A stretch of DNA of 64,000 nt from Caenorhabditis remanei. Taxonomy: Eukaryota > Nematoda > Chromadorea > Rhabditida > Rhabditidae. Positions 53,566 through 63,564 of this stretch are shown here, piece by piece. The DNA lies in contig NC_071328.1 in NCBI RefSeq assembly GCF_010183535.1, positions 2,294,001-2,358,000 on the forward strand, in the 5' to 3' direction. The notes under the pieces are model-generated. The model worked only from the letters and a program-made list of their open reading frames with translations. It was not told the origin of the DNA and made no database searches. Numbering within the stretch: position 1 is the first letter of the stretch; the number at the start of each line of letters is the position of its first letter. The position numbers and the translations under genes were made by a program.

Positions 53566-56500
53566 TCAATAATCCCAAAACTCTGGTGTCATTGATCCTT
53601 CCTCAGGCCATGGCTTAAACTCCAAACACCGTCGCGAATAGTTGAATGTTCCTATTCTCTCATCTTCACTGACTACATGGTCGTAATATTCATCGATATC
53701 GCCCTCTGGAATTTCAGTCCAATCCGGGTGAGGTACAAAGCTTGGGAAGCGGGACGACGTGCAGCTGATGTAGATTTTTTTGTAGTGTAAGGTACCCGAT
53801 TGCCAGTTCTGCAAGAAAGTGCGCTCTACAGAACATGAAAAAGGAGATCGTGTACTCCACGTGGACAAGTTGATAGCATTTTTTTGGATTTTTCAGAAAT
53901 TTGTTTTTTGTATTAAGAAAACTTTGCGGTTTTCGGATTCTCAAACAGTTTTTGTCATTTTTTCACTGTTTATTGGATTTTTGTGTTTCAAAAAACATTT
54001 TGTTCATATTTGGGTGTACTATAACCAATGTTCCAAAAAAATCAACGTTTTTCAATAAATCGTCGTGTACTCCACGTGGACAAGTTGAATTTGCGTTTTT
54101 GAGGTTTAAACGTTAAAATTTTTTAAAGCCAAACACGTTTTCAAGTTTCCCTTAAAAACCTTTGTGTACTACACTCGGACAAGTGGAATTCACGTTTTTA
54201 AATTTCGGACTGTTTTTTGTCGTGTACTCTGCGTGGACAAGTGGAATTTGAGTTTTTCGAACATTAAAAAGTTTTTTGTCGAGTTATTAGGGATTTGAAA
54301 AAGTTTTCCTTTGGAAAATGTTTTTTGTTCATATTCAAATGGTGAATTAGCATTTTTCCTACTTTTTTGAAAAAAACTATTTTTGAAGATTTTTGAAATT
54401 TTTTTGAAAAATCTTATACAAATCACATGTTCAAACAAATAATAGCGTTTTCGGTATAATTTTCGAAAATACGTTATTAGTCTATTGTGTAGTCCTCGTG
54501 GACAAGTTTTTGACGTTTTTACTTTTTTTTGCAACTTGTTCACGTGTTCTACACAACGCTTTCTCAAAAAACCCTCACATCAATAATCTTCTTCGCATGC
54601 TTCAACTTTACACTCCCTTCCAAAGTGTCCGCCACGATTTTCAGCAATTTCGAGTCTAAAACTTGATCCAAATCCACCGGTACTCCATACATTTGCAAGT
54701 CTTCGAGCTGTGGGAAGTTCTGGAAAAAAAAATGAAAAAAGAGAGATTTTTGTCGTTAATTTCTTATTTTTGCGGACAGTACCTTCATATCCAGACTCCC
54801 TCTATTGATATTATTCTGATTTGGCCGGAATAGGTACAACGTTTTTGGTTTAAGGCGTGCGGCGAGTTTCAGGTACTCCACTTCATCGGATACACCAATT
54901 TCGGTAACTGGGTGGGTGTAGGAAGCGAAGAGTGGAACGAGACCGGGCTGAAAATCGATTAAAATTTTAATTTTTCATAAAACTTTCTTAAAACCACCTA
55001 AAACCAAACTAAAGAATGCTTTCATACCAAAAAGTGTCTAAAACCCATCCAAATCCCACGAAATTGGTACCATTCGACTTGTTAAAAAATGCAAAAAATA
55101 ATAAGCCTAGGTGGGGGTCGAACCCCGGATGCGAGATTACTGGCCTATCTCCTTACCAGGTAGGCTACAGGGGCTGGGGAGAAGTCGCGGCGGCGAGGGT
55201 GGCGAGGAGGCGCCGCCACCGCCACCCTTATCACAACCTCCCCTTTCTCGCCGCCGCCGCACCCCGATAGCCTACCCGGTAGAATATCTGGCCAGTAATC
55301 TGGCATCCAGGGTTCGACCCCTACCCACCCCAAACTTTTTTTGCATTTCTTTTACGAGGGTGTTAGTGGTGTCTAGACTTCATTAGAAACATTTTTTCAT
55401 AATATTGAAAAAAAAAATTTTTCTCACCACTCCCAAATGAATCTTCTTGAAGTGAAACTTTGTCAGAATCCATTTCAAAATCTTCTCCAAATAATCCTTC
55501 GACGAAACACCCACACTTCTCGTCGTCTCTCTTCTATCCTCCCCATCATACTGTGTATGTACAACTGTCCGGACACCGCTCTCCACTTTCAACGTCCATT
55601 CCACAACCATATCGTCGTCCATCTCGACACGAATCGTGTAGAACTCAGAAAGATATGAGACGTTCTGATTTTCTAGGTGGTCACCTACACCAACTGATAG
55701 TTGTCCCTTGATGGACAGCGAGTACGCCGCGTCGAGAAGTGATTCGTAGTGCCCGCGAAATCGGGAATTCACTTGAGATAGGGAACGTCGGGATGACCAT
55801 TGGAGGAATGGGGCCAGGTGGTTTAGGTAGACATCCGGTAGGCACCCGAGTGGGAATCGTGGTTCCTGGAAAAAATTTTATTAAAAAAATTTGTGGCAAT
55901 CTTTTTGTAAGGGCGGCCCAGATCCCTTAAACAAGGAAATCGTAAATTCGTAAAAAATTTTTTTGAAAATTTTGAAAATTTTCTCAATACGGACGGCCCC
56001 TCGTAAATCTACACAAAATTTAGTGTAGATTTACGAGAAGGAACCGCCCGTCTTTTATTTACATAAGCCCCCTTTTCATGCCTACCTAATTTCCGAGTCA
56101 AAACGCAAATAGGGTTAAGCTGTGAAGCTTTGGTGGTTTTGCTAATGAGGCCTATATGAAATTTGGTTAAGAAAATGCGCTCTATTGAGAAAAACTGGTA
56201 AAAACCGGAAAAATAAATGAAAACTCTTTTTATGAGTTTCTGACTCGATTTTTTCTAAATTGTTACATTTTTTATTAATTTTTTGTTATATGGGTAGAAA
56301 GGCCAATACATAGTCACTTGTAACTATTAATTTAAATTTTTGCGTTTAGCGTCATTTTTCGAAAAATTATGACCCCTCAAAGTTAGAACGTTTTTAACCA
56401 CGCCATTTTATTTAATAGTAAAATCAATGTTTGAAACAATTTGAGCTATCCCCCTCAAAAATTTGTGAAAAAAAATGCTGTCAAGTTTTTGGAAAATTTT

Positions 56501-56964
56501 TGAATTTTTAGGCTCAAGAAATTTGTGAGAATCGAAAATTAATTATTTATTTAATTTTATATCCCAAAAAAGATCTAATTTTGGACAATATTTTAAACAA
56601 ACTATCCCGTTTCCAAGTCAATTTTAAAAAAATTTATGACCCCTCAAAGTTAGAACGTTTTTAACTACGCCAGCCTCCTTCTGACTACGGATTTTGCCAT
56701 AAATCGGATTTTGAGCGGTTTCTAAGAAGTTTTGAGACATTTGAATAGTAAAATCGACGTATTTCAAAAAATTTGAGCTATCTTGTTAAATAATTTGGTG
56801 AAAAAAATTTTGTCACGTTTTTGGAAAATTTTGGAATTTTTAGAATTTTCGTGTAACATTTTTTCAAAAATTCAAATACTCACCTCTTCCACAACCTTCT
56901 TCACGTCCTTCTCCACCAAACACTTTTGATCTACCTTCATCGAAAGTGTCTTTTCTTTTGTCAT
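53566..56964 (-). CDS. F-box-like protein (nematode family)
   Basis: Five exons, all joined in phase 0: 56884-56964, 55428-55865, 54783-54947, 54579-54719 and 53566-53808, giving 355 codons. Residues about 30-70 fit an F-box (FPLGCLPDVYLNHLAPFLQW followed by LSQVNSRFRG), which would bind Skp1 in an SCF ubiquitin ligase. The rest looks like a nematode F-box-associated region: DYLEKILKWILTKFHFKKIH, a leucine-spaced ARLKPKTLYLF segment, and a C-terminal RRCLEFKPWP. No catalytic motif is seen. The partner and substrate are unknown, and the F-box is weak enough that a search should confirm it. Intron 4 (53809-54578) contains five copies of a TCCACGTGGACAAG motif. Intron 2 carries a TF repeat; intron 1 is long (1 kb) with a duplicated CCCCTCAAAGTTAGAACG. 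Confidence 0.75.
53849..54510. repeat. Dispersed GTGTACTCCACGTGGACAAG motif in F-box intron 4
   Basis: Copies begin near 53850, 54065, 54165, 54221 and 54486. The core TGTACTCCACGTGGACAAGT varies at a few positions (ACTACACTCGGACAAG, ACTCTGCGTGGACAAG, AGTCCTCGTGGACAAG). Several copies are followed by GGAATTTGAG or GAATTTGCG and T-rich DNA. Spacing is irregular. Confidence 0.8.
55010..55355. repeat. tRNA-derived foldback (TF), full copy in F-box intron 2
   Basis: Left half GTGGGGGTCGAACCCC ... CTTACCAGGTAGGCTA; hinge GGCGCCGCCACCGCCACC; right half TAGCCTACCCGGTAGAATAT ... GGGTTCGACCCC. The left outer end (ATACCAAAAAGTGTCTAAAACCC) is the complement of the TTTTTGACACTTTTTGGTAT end of other copies. 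Confidence 0.86.
56365..56675 (+). repeat. Direct repeat in F-box intron 1
   Basis: TATGACCCCTCAAAGTTAGA with its ACGTTTTTAACCACGCC extension at about 56370 recurs at about 56635. TTTGAGCTAT and GTTTTTGGAAAATTTT(T/G)GAATTTTTAG follow in each, so the unit is about 270 bp with diverged interiors. Confidence 0.7.
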
Positions 56965-57246
56965 TTTCTCTGAGATGTGATGTCTATCTATCTATAATTG
57001 AAAATACACTATTCACCGGTCTAGTGACAATGGATGATGATGTTAATAAGCAGTGTCGTTTCGCTTTTTTGACTTTTGATTGGCTGTTGGCGGCAACTAA
57101 TTACAAATTACCTGAAAACCAGAAAACCATTAGAAGAAAATATAAGTTATATACATAAGAGAAGAGGCGGTGAGAAAAAATTTGGTGAAATTAAAAAAAC
57201 AATTTAGAACCTTAAAACCGATCTTTAGCCAGATAATCAACAATGT

Positions 57247-57445
57247 AGAGCTGTGCGGAAGTAAAAAATTCGAAAAAGGAAGTAGAAAATTCGAAAAAGG
57301 AAGTAGAAAATTAATTTTTCACTGAAACAAATTTTGGCGAAAATACAAAATATCATCAAAAACCACCAAAATTTAGCCGAAATTTCCGTCTAACGGAAGT
57401 CGGAAGTGGCAAAAAAATTTTTTTAAGGAATTCCGCACAACTCTG
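57247..57445. repeat. GGAAGTCGG-family element, copy C
   Basis: Termini AGAGCTGTGCGGAAG and CCGCACAACTCTGG. The inside has a duplicated AATTCGAAAAAGGAAGTAGA and CGGAAGTCGGAAGTGG; AT-rich sequence lies between. Confidence 0.65.
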
Positions 57446-57912
57446 GTAATTAGGCTAAGTCAAGTGCGCTCTATTGCATTTTTTGTTAAATTTCGCTATA
57501 GAGCGCATTTACAGGAAAAAGTAATTAGGTAAATCAGAAGAAAACGTGGTCTTTGAGTCATATGTAGGTGCATGTTCGCTCTAATGAGAATCAGACTTTC
57601 AAGATTTTATATATTTTCAGTAGAGCGCGTTTACTCATTCCAGTTGTATCAAAGTATGCTTTTTTTTAAGCTCAAGCGATTTTCGCACGGTACGCTAATT
57701 ACAAAAGCGCTCTACCGAAACCTCAGAAAATTCTGAGCGAAATTGAGAGACTTAGAGAAAAAGATACATTTTTCAAGGGCATTTCGGTGGAGCGCAGTTG
57801 TAAGAACTGTGGTGAGCTAATAAAGTTAAAAAAAAACTGAAAAAAACGGTTATTAATGGAGCGCATTAACACACTCCGAATTTATGTAAGCACATTTTTA
57901 ACGGAAAATAAC

Positions 57913-58271
57913 CATACTTGCAAACCGGGCCAAAACGGGCCGACACGGGCCGGCGCGTAGCTCGCTTCAAACTCAATATTATGAGCTCAAAAGTATACCA
58001 AAATGTAGATCTCGACGAGTTCTATGTCCGTGACCTAATACGGGCCGGATGGTTATTCGTTAATGTGCCGCGGGCCGGGAAAAAGTGCCAAAAAACGCGA
58101 AAATGGTTAAAAAAGCCATTCTAGTCCGGCCCGCGGCACATTAACGAACAGCCATCCGGCACGTAGTAGGTCACGGACATAGAACTCGTCGAGATCTACA
58201 TTTTCGTATATTTTTCAGCTCGTAATATTGCGTTTGAAGTGAGTTACGCGCCGGCCCGGTTTGCAAGTATG
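57913..58271. mobile_element. CATACTTGCAAAC palindromic element, copy 1
   Basis: The 359-bp element is an almost full-length palindrome. The ends are CATACTTGCAAACCGGGCC and GGCCCGGTTTGCAAGTATG. The arms share AAAATGTAGATCTCGACGAG, TTCTATGTCCGTGACC and TTAATGTGCCGCGGGCCGG. The centre is GCGAAAATGGTTAAAAAAGC. Confidence 0.88.
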
Positions 58272-58970
58272 GATATTCTCAATAGAGTGCACTCTTGTTA
58301 AACACCACAAGCGTGTATTTGACACGTTATGCATTTTCCAAAATTATTATTTTTAAAAAAAGGTGAACAAATGCAAAAAATCGCTTTAATTCTGAAGATG
58401 TTGAAATTTGTCAAAAAAACTTTTTTCCGTTTCGGCCCAGTTTGCAAGTATGAAAATAATCACACTGTGCCCAAAATAACAAGAATTGATATGTTTTGAG
58501 AAATTCAAAACACTTTTTCCATTCAAACATTTCAAATTAACTGTTTACGGGAGCATTTGAACACTTATAAGGACACCGAACACTTGAAAAGGGGAAATGA
58601 ACAACGGAGGATTAAGCTTAAGAGAGAGAGAGCACGGGCGGCTCTTGACAAGGAGCCCAACTTGACGACATAAAGAGAGACGGAGAGTGTTTTCGCGCAT
58701 AAATTTTTGCGGATGTGGATATTCGGAATACACTAGTGTGTAGTTATGTAAAACGACACAAGGGGGAGATGGAATGATTAATGAGGTAGTAGTTGGAAAA
58801 GTTGTAGCTATTATTTTGGACAGAAACTATGACTTTGAAATTAAGAATATTGATAATTTTTCGCCAAAAATATTTTAAGGTCGTCTTATTGAAAAAATTC
58901 ACAAAATTAGGCTAACAAGTATGGCGTGAGTGGCCGAGCGCACAAAGCGTAGTGGGAGCTTTTCAGTGCA

Positions 58971-59421
58971 AACAACCGCTCAAAAGTGTATTAAGTTTTG
59001 GTCTTTTTAGTTGAAAAGGTCAAACTTTGAAAGAGTGTTACGGTATCACTGATTGTCTCCACAAAGTAAATTATGTATAAACCATACAGAACAAAGGTAG
59101 AGCTCCATTTTTGTGGTGGGCAACTCTTTTGTACACTCCCTAGAGAGTTATGGTCATTTAAAGGAGACAGCTCAAAAATCGCACTATTTTGCACTGAAAA
59201 GAGTCGATTTGAGAGAGAAATTACTTCGACAAGGTGTAACTGGTTAGGGAGTGTATGTACAAAAAAGTTGTCAACTACAAAAATGGAGCTCTACCTTTGG
59301 TTTGTATGATCCATTAAAAATCTACTTCATGTCACAATAAGTATTACCATGACACAATCTCAAAGTTCGGCGTTTTCAACTAAAAAAGGCAAAACTTAAT
59401 ATACTTTTGAGCGGTATTGTA
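58971..59421. mobile_element. CAGTACCGCTCAAAAG-family MITE, copy 2
   Basis: Termini CCGCTCAAAAGTGTATTAAG and CTTAATATACTTTTGAGCGG. The inner foldback has AGCTCCATTTTTGTGG and AAAAAAGTTGTCAACTAC. The left end has lost CAGTA. It lies in the spacer of the larger inverted structure at 57,913-59,921. Confidence 0.83.
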
Positions 59422-59581
59422 AACGGTAATTAAGTTTTTTTGAAAAATTTCAACATCTTCAGAATTAAAGCGATTTTTTGCATTTGTTCACCTTTTTTTT
59501 AAATAATAATTTTGGAAAATGCATAACGTGTCAAATACACGCTTGTGGTGTTTAACAAGAGTGCACTCTATTGAGAATATC

Positions 59582-59921
59582 CATACTTGCAAACTGGGCC
59601 GGCGCGTAACTCACTGAAAACTCAATATTATGGGCTGAAAGATATACCAAAATGTAGATCTCGGCGAGCTCTATGTCCTTGACCTGTTACGGGCCGGATG
59701 GCTATTCGTTAATGTGCCGCGGGCCGAGAAAAAGCGCCAAAAAACGCGAAAATGGCAAAAAAAAGCCATTCTAGCCAGGCCCGCGACATATTAACGAATA
59801 GCCTTCGTGCGCGTAGTGGGTCACGGACATAGAACTCGTCGAGATCTACATTTTGGTATATTTTTCAGCCCATAATATTGAGTTTGAAGTGAGTTACGCG
59901 CCGGCCCGGTTTGCAAGTATG
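59582..59921. mobile_element. CATACTTGCAAAC palindromic element, copy 2
   Basis: The 340-bp copy starts CATACTTGCAAACTGGGCC and ends GGCCCGGTTTGCAAGTATG. Immediately outside, the sequence 59,425-59,581 is the reverse complement of 58,272-58,430. Confidence 0.87.
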
Positions 59922-60097
59922 AGAATATAACTAGAGCGCATTTTTCTACCATTTACCCTTGGTTTCGAAAATCTTGACAAAAAACGAAAAGCGGTCATTT
60001 GTTGAGCGGTTAGTGCGCTCCACTGATAATCTAGAATTTTCAAAATCTAATAGTGTCAATAGGGCCCAATTATTCTCACGCCATGCTCCCCTTTACT

Positions 60098-60321
60098 ATA
60101 GTTGTCAAGGCCCGGTAGAAAATTTTCAAGGCCCGGCTTCTTTTTTTGCAATTTTTTTTTCGAAATTTGCTCAATTTTTCATCGAAAATGTAACCATTTT
60201 CGACTATTTTTCAGAATTTCATCAAACTCTGAATGATAGTCGAAAATTTGACTTTTTTGCGAAAAAATTTGAAAATTTGACTTTCGCGCCTATTTGCCCG
60301 GGCCAGGCCTTGACAACTATG
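60098..60321. repeat. GGCCCGG-ended TIR element, copy 2
   Basis: Ends ATAGTTGTCAAGGCCCGG and GGGCCAGGCCTTGACAACTAT. The inner TCTGAATGATAGTCGAAAAT is identical to the copy at 22111-22311. Confidence 0.8.
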
Positions 60322-60340
60322 CCCTATACCGGAAAATATA

Positions 60341-60720
60341 TATCCGGAAGTCGGAAGTGAAAAAACGCCCGGAAGTCGGAACTCGGAAGTCGGAAGTAGA
60401 TTTTTTCGCAAAGATTCAAAAACTCCTAGAAAAAGTTCATAAAATTCGCGAAAATCAGTGGAAAATTAGTTTTTGGCTGAAGAAAAGCCTATTTTCTGTC
60501 TTTTTAGACCATTTTTCCTTCTATTTCTGCGAGATGTAATTTCCGAAATCCCACAATTATGGAATGACGGAAGTCGGAAGTCGGAAGTCGGAAGTAAAAT
60601 TTTGAAAACGGAAGTCGGAAGTCGGAAGTCGGAAGTAAAATTTTCAAAACGGAAGTCGGAAGTCGGAAGTGAAAAACGTCGGAAGTCGGAAGTCGGAAGT
60701 CGGAATTCCGCGCAACTCTG
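60341..60720. repeat. GGAAGTCGG tandem element, copy D
   Basis: Runs of GGAAGTCGGAAGTCGGAAGT at 60345-60400 and 60568-60705 are separated by an AT-rich segment with TTTTCTGTCTTTTTAGACC and TATTTCTGCGAGATGTAAT. The right end is GGAATTCCGCGCAACTCTG. Confidence 0.8.
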
Positions 60721-61296
60721 CCCTGCACCTCATAAAATATCAACCCCCAAATAAATTTCTTTAAGATACCGGCCTAGTGGCCATAAGAGCACGTAAACTG
60801 ATAACTCGGTTGAAGGTTCGGTTTTACAGGTGAACTATTACTTTTTGAAGAAATTAGTATTTTAAAGCATAAAAATAAAAATTGTGAGTATTCATAAACT
60901 TACAAATACTGATAAGAGATCAACGGTTATTAACCGTTAATACAAACAACACAACAAAAAAAATTTTGATAAGGAGGAGGTGTTTAGTAGGGAAGTGAGC
61001 CCAAACACAATGCAACAAAAAGAAGAAGAAAATATTGCGTAAAAATTGAATAACAATTTTGGGACGTTTTGACACCGATTCTAGAACGTCCGGTTTCAAA
61101 GTGTCCGGATTTTCATTACAGGAAGGTATTTTTCTTTTTTGTCCAAAAAAGTAGTATCACATTTTCGGTAGCCGCAAGTGTATGTACAGTCGAAAAGAAA
61201 AAAAACATACGAAATATGACTCACAAACGGAAAAAAGAACGCATTACTGATCTATTGAATTTGAATAAACAAAAATAAACATATTTTCTCATGTTT

Positions 61297-61606
61297 GTAA
61301 CTCGCGTCAAACTGTGATTTATGAGCTGAAAAATATACCAAAATGTAGATCTCGACGAGTTCTATGTCCGTGACCAACTACGGACCGGATGGCTATTCGT
61401 TAATGTGCCGCGGGCCGGGAAAAAAGTGCCGCAAAACGCGAAAATGGCCAAAAAAGCCATTCTAGCTCGGACCGCGGCATATTAACGAATAGACATCCGG
61501 CCCGTAGTAGGCCACGGACATAGAACTCGCCGAGATCTACATTTTGGTATATTTTTCAGCTCATAATATTGAGTTTGACGCGAGTTACGAACCGGCCCGG
61601 TTTGCA
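61297..61606. mobile_element. CATACTTGCAAAC palindromic element, copy 3 (truncated)
   Basis: It has the shared AAAATGTAGATCTCGACGAG, CTATGTCCGTGACC and TTAATGTGCCGCGGGCCGG blocks in both arms. The left end is truncated (starts TTGTAACTCGCGTCAAAC) and the right end stops at GGCCCGGTTTGCA. Confidence 0.84.
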
Positions 61607-63082
61607 GAGTCTTACATTAGTAAGAATTTTTTATATGCTGGTGAAAAATTTGACAAAAACAAAAGTGTTCAGAGAAATTTTCAAAAATTTAGCTTAAAAC
61701 TCGTAAAGCTCAAATTTTTTAGTGAGGCAAGATGGGTTTTGGAACATAAACGTTTGTGCGGTTTTCATTCAAATAAAACATTTTACCTGCATAGTTTTTT
61801 TAAAGAACTAGTTTCCAGATTTTGGATTTCTTCACCACTCACTATTTCTAAACTTTCAAACAACAAAAATATAAAGTTTATAATAATCTACCAAAAGAAA
61901 CCAGACCATATAATATCACTCATCTGTAACCAAGCCGACGTTTTTTTTCTTTTTTTCACAGAGTTTCTATCTTCACGAAAAAAAAACTTTTGATGGTAAG
62001 AGGGGAAACTAAAATTCTGGGATCAAGCGGCTTAAAGGCTGAAAATGATCCAAAACGTGAATATTTTAACTTTTTGAAAAAAAAGTAGCAGTTACATAGG
62101 TTTGACGGCAAAAAACGTTTAAAAAAACTAAATGTGGAAAAACGATTTTTTCGTCTAATATTGATATCTTATTGGGTTGGGTGCAAATGCGCCTTAATGC
62201 AAAGAATTTTAATTAGGTTATGCTTAGGGAGGTCCGAAATAGTGAAATTTTCAAGTTTTCTGAAATTTTTTATTAAAAACTGCTTGACGACGGGTAGCCT
62301 AGATTTCTCACGGTAGCAAATTGCAATCGCCGACTTAAATTTTTCAAAAATCAAAATTTCGTTAGAATTTTCTAAATGTTATTAAAATTCCGTCAAAACT
62401 CAAGCTTGACTTGAAAAATTTGATTTCAGGGATTTTCTCGGCCTCAAAGCACACTACGGAAGTAGTCGATCATGTCAGTACCAAAAAAGTTTCTCAATAG
62501 AGCGCACTTTCAAAAACAACAAAAAAATGGAAGCAAATCATTGATTACCTCTAAATCACCACTGATTTCCCATCCATCTCTCTAATTTTCCCTCTATTTG
62601 CACAAATGGGCGGTCCCTCCCGCTTATTCTCCCGCAAAATAATAAAGCGCTTATTCTTCCACGGATTATGTAAATATTTGAGCACCTCATTCTGTTTTTT
62701 ACTAATTTCATATATAATTTGCTTCAGGAGTCAGGCTAAAAAACGAAAAAAAATTCGCGAAATAAAAAAATGCATGCAGCAAGAAAAAGTGTAAGAAAAA
62801 TGAGCAGCTCACTCGAGGGATGGAGAGAGAGATGGAAAAATGGAGAGACGCAGAGAAAAAGACTGGAAAATTTTAGAAGGAAGGGCTCAGGGAAACGAGA
62901 GAATGGAAGAATTTGCATGCCTTTTCTCTTTTTTTCTTCTTTTTTTTTCTGTGAGTCAAGAGAAATGTTTTCCGTCTGAATGGGGGAGTAATGGGGTCTT
63001 TTTTTTATTGTTGTTTTTTTCTGGGAGGCGGGACTTTTGATCATTGGTCACTTACCACAATAGGATGAACAAAAAAATGTAG

Positions 63083-63190
63083 GCTTTAGCCTCTAAGGCT
63101 TTTAGGCTTTAGACTCTAAAGTGATCGGTTTTGAGGTTTTAGACTCTAAGAGTTTAGGCTCTAAGACTTTATACTCTAAGGCTCAAGTAG
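63083..63190 (+). repeat. Degenerate minisatellite, TTTAGGCTCTAAGAC-type
   Basis: The words TTTAGGCT, TTTAGACTCTAA, CTCTAAGGCT and CTCTAAGACTTTA repeat with an irregular period of about 20-25 bases. TTAGGC, the nematode telomere hexamer, occurs but not in tandem. Confidence 0.6.
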
Positions 63191-63564
63191 GCTATTTAAG
63201 ACGACTTAAGAATTTGGCAAGTTTGACGGGTCATAACTCGGTTCACAGAAGGATTTAGCTAAATTTTATTTTAGATTCGGAATCTACGGACTCGAAAGTA
63301 TCACTACACCTGTTAAAATTTATTTAGACGGTACTTTCGGAAATTTTTTGAAAAGCATCAAACGATACCTTAAACAGTGGTCTACTAAGTTTGGTGGATG
63401 AAATTAACGTTAGAGCAGATTTTCAGACTCGCTGAGATCAAAAATTACTCGAAACTAAAGTACAAGGATGGTTAAGAAAATAGTTGATATTATGTAAAAA
63501 TTGGTCACCTTTGAGAGCACGTCAAGGTATCACATTCTTTGCCAAAATTTCCAAATTATTTATT

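Larger units (their letters stand above)
56965..61290. other. Gene-free, repeat-filled stretch (first part)
   Basis: No coding sequence is supported. It contains the upstream region of the F-box gene, a GGAAGTCGG-family copy (57247-57445), two palindromic GGGCC elements (57913, 59582), a MITE (58971), a GGCCCGG-ended element (60098) and another GGAAGTCGG array (60341-60720). GCGCTCTA motifs are frequent (57463, 57494, 57609, 57705, 57785, 57857). Confidence 0.6.

Noticed and set aside
61544..61993. 149-codon open frame on the plus strand
   Set aside because: It starts within a palindromic repeat, has AT-driven Lys/Phe/Ser-rich composition, no recognisable domain, no splice partners and no nearby polyadenylation signal that stands out.
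62736..63044. 102-codon minus-strand open frame with hydrophobic C-terminal half
   Set aside because: Low-complexity Lys/Phe composition arising from purine-rich sequence; the overlapping plus-strand frames are equally open, as expected by chance.
63083..63190. Interstitial telomere (TTAGGC) array
   Set aside because: TTAGGC appears only as scattered single words inside a different, longer degenerate unit.
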